Part shown: one piece after another, positions 62,854 to 64,000 of the stretch
Numbering within the stretch: the stretch's first letter is position 1
Layout: every line of letters starts with the position of its first letter
From: Castanea sativa
Lineage: Eukaryota; Streptophyta; Magnoliopsida; Fagales; Fagaceae
DNA: 64,000 nt
Reading direction: 5' to 3'
NCBI RefSeq assembly: GCF_040712315.1
Contig: NC_134021.1
Location: forward strand, 24,268,501 to 24,332,500
The notes under the pieces: model-generated
What the model was told of the DNA's origin: nothing
The model's database searches: none
The model's input: the letters and a program-made list of their open reading frames with translations, nothing else
Program-made: the position numbers and the translations under genes

Positions 62854-63220
62854 GGTTGTGCCTAGGGCTTCTTTTTCTCTGTACTTAAAATTTTCCATGT
62901 AATGATGTATATCGACATAATTAATGAAAAATGATTTTATTTGATTCTGATCTAAGTTGTGTTTATTTCATCTTTTCATCTTTATGCTTACCATAAAAGT
63001 TCTCATTAGCACACAGCGAAAGAAAGAATGAGATAAATAAGTTCTTTTTCAGCAGTTGAACAATTAAAACTTTAAACAGCAATACACATATTTGCCTTGT
63101 GAAGTTAAGCGTCCAAGAACCTAACAAAGACTAATCTGGTTTAGTTGGTAAGCAGTACCTCATTTTGCAAGCCCATGTGATACTTAGAATTTGTAACCTG
63201 AAACGCTAATTTTAGTTAAG
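62854..63220 (+). other. 3' flank of the gag-like gene
   Basis: It contains AATAAGTT and AATTAATGAAAA strings that might serve as polyadenylation signals. No coding sequence is seen. Confidence 0.45.
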
Positions 63221-63341
63221 TGTGGGGTCCGAGGACCCTACCTTACCAAATTTCTGCCCGACACTTAAAGATATATAACTTAAGACTCAATTTAACCATG
63301 GTTCTATTCAACAAACAATCAGATATCAATCTTAACAAGGT

Positions 63342-64000
63342 ATGTGGTCCGAGGACTATACAAAACCAAGTTCTATTTGACACTTAGTATTATATATCAA
63401 TTTCCACAAAGTATGTGGTCCGAGGACCATACTTTACCAAGTTTCTGTTTGATATTTAGTATTATATATCAATTTCCACAAAGTATGTGGTCCGAGGACC
63501 ATACTTTACCAAGTTTCTGTTTGATATTTAGTAACATATCAATTTCCACAAAGTATGTGGTCCGAGGACCATACTTTACCAAGTTTCTATTTGATATTTA
63601 GTAACATATCAATTTCCACAAGGTATGTGGTCCGAGGACCATGCATTACCATGTTTCTGTTTGATTTTTAAGAACATATCAATTTTCACAAGGTATGTGG
63701 TCCGAGGACCATGCATTACCAAGTTTCTGTTTGATTTTTAAGAACATATCAATTTTCACAAGGTATGTGGTCCGAGGACCATGCATTACCAAGTTTCTGT
63801 TTGATTTTCAAGAACATATCAATTTCCACAAGGTACGTGGTTCGAGGACCATGCATTACCAAGTTTCTGTTTGATTTTCAAGAACATATCATTTTCCACA
63901 AGGTATGTGGTCCGAGAACCATGCATTACCAAGTTTCTGTTTGATTTTCAAGAACATATCAATTTCCACAAGATATGTGGTCCGAGGAACATGCGTTACC
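63342..64000. repeat. 70-bp minisatellite, about 9.5 units to the window edge
   Basis: Units start TATGTGGTCCGAGGAC near 63342, 63412, 63483, 63553, 63623, 63693, 63763, 63833, 63903 and 63973. Each holds the hairpin TGGTCC-GA-GGACCA, then TTACCAAGTTTCTGTTTGAT, then ATATCAATTTCCACAAG. Right-hand units are more alike than the first two. A diverged precursor unit lies at about 63222. Confidence 0.92.

Larger units (their letters stand above)
59044..64000 (+). mobile_element. Retroelement-like unit with gag-like gene and 70-bp repeats (open at the right)
   Basis: The proposed left edge is TGTAAGTGCACAATTGCGCC. TCCGAGGA-type motifs recur in the leader (about 59228, 59655, 59831) and in every unit of the tandem repeat at the right end, tying the two parts together. 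The middle carries a broken gag-like gene. I remember similar sequences as abundant in oak-family genomes. No reverse transcriptase or second LTR is in view, so the class is unproven. Confidence 0.5.

Noticed and set aside
63126..63170. tRNA-like string GGTTTAGTTGGTAAGCAG
   Set aside because: It resembles a polymerase III A box, but there is no B box (GGTTCGANTCC) and no cloverleaf.
63342..64000. Regular repeats resembling a CRISPR array
   Set aside because: The repeat unit is 70 bp with no unique spacers, and the DNA is nuclear plant sequence. It is a minisatellite.

Overview
The window is nuclear DNA of a flowering plant. Evidence: spliced genes with GT-AG introns and A+T-rich introns, two plant-type single-copy genes, and dense plant transposon families (Ty1-copia, L1-like LINEs, MULEs of the MuDR and FAR1 types, hAT, PIF/Harbinger). 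A retroelement at the right end, with a recurring TCCGAGGA motif, resembles sequences I remember from oak-family (Fagaceae) genomes. That family-level placement is tentative.

Two host genes lie on the minus strand in the left 26 kb. One is an 11-exon gene for a Mic1-like/RMC1 protein (CDS 23394 down to 3619). All 11 exons join in phase to a 753-residue reading frame. Its intron 5 is 11 kb long and holds a Ty1-copia fragment, an almost full-length LINE, a second LINE and a hAT-type element. Introns 2, 3, 7 and 8 hold a foldback, a LINE tail, a MuDR-type deletion derivative and PIF/Harbinger-like elements. The other gene lies 315 bases upstream on the same strand: a three-exon coding region for a 59-residue twin-CX9C protein resembling the complex I assembly factor NDUFAF8 (24290 down to 23709). 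A probable non-coding first exon sits near 25.67-25.85 kb under a cluster of TGGGCC site II elements. The two reading frames may share one transcript.

From about 27 to 58 kb I see only mobile DNA, heavily nested. A decayed hAT transposon (about 27.1-30.47 kb) adjoins an old minus-strand copia element. That copia was split by a 1.4-kb solo LTR (46553-47971) and by a second copia element (31315-45178, 486-bp LTRs, 5-bp target duplication GCTAT). The second copia was itself split by a 6.6-kb FAR1-type MULE (36616-43246). To the right, a minus-strand LINE (about 50.9-57.4 kb) is split by a MuDR-type MULE (52305-57052). A short MULE-like element (57417-57914), related to one at 1938-3056, lies at the LINE's 5' edge.

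From 59.0 kb to the end lies a decayed retroelement-like unit: a leader or LTR candidate, a three-exon gag-like reading frame (about 60.3-62.85 kb) with three nonsense codons, and a 70-bp tandem repeat running off the window at 64 kb.

All splice sites, target duplications and alignments were read by eye. Nothing was run against a database.
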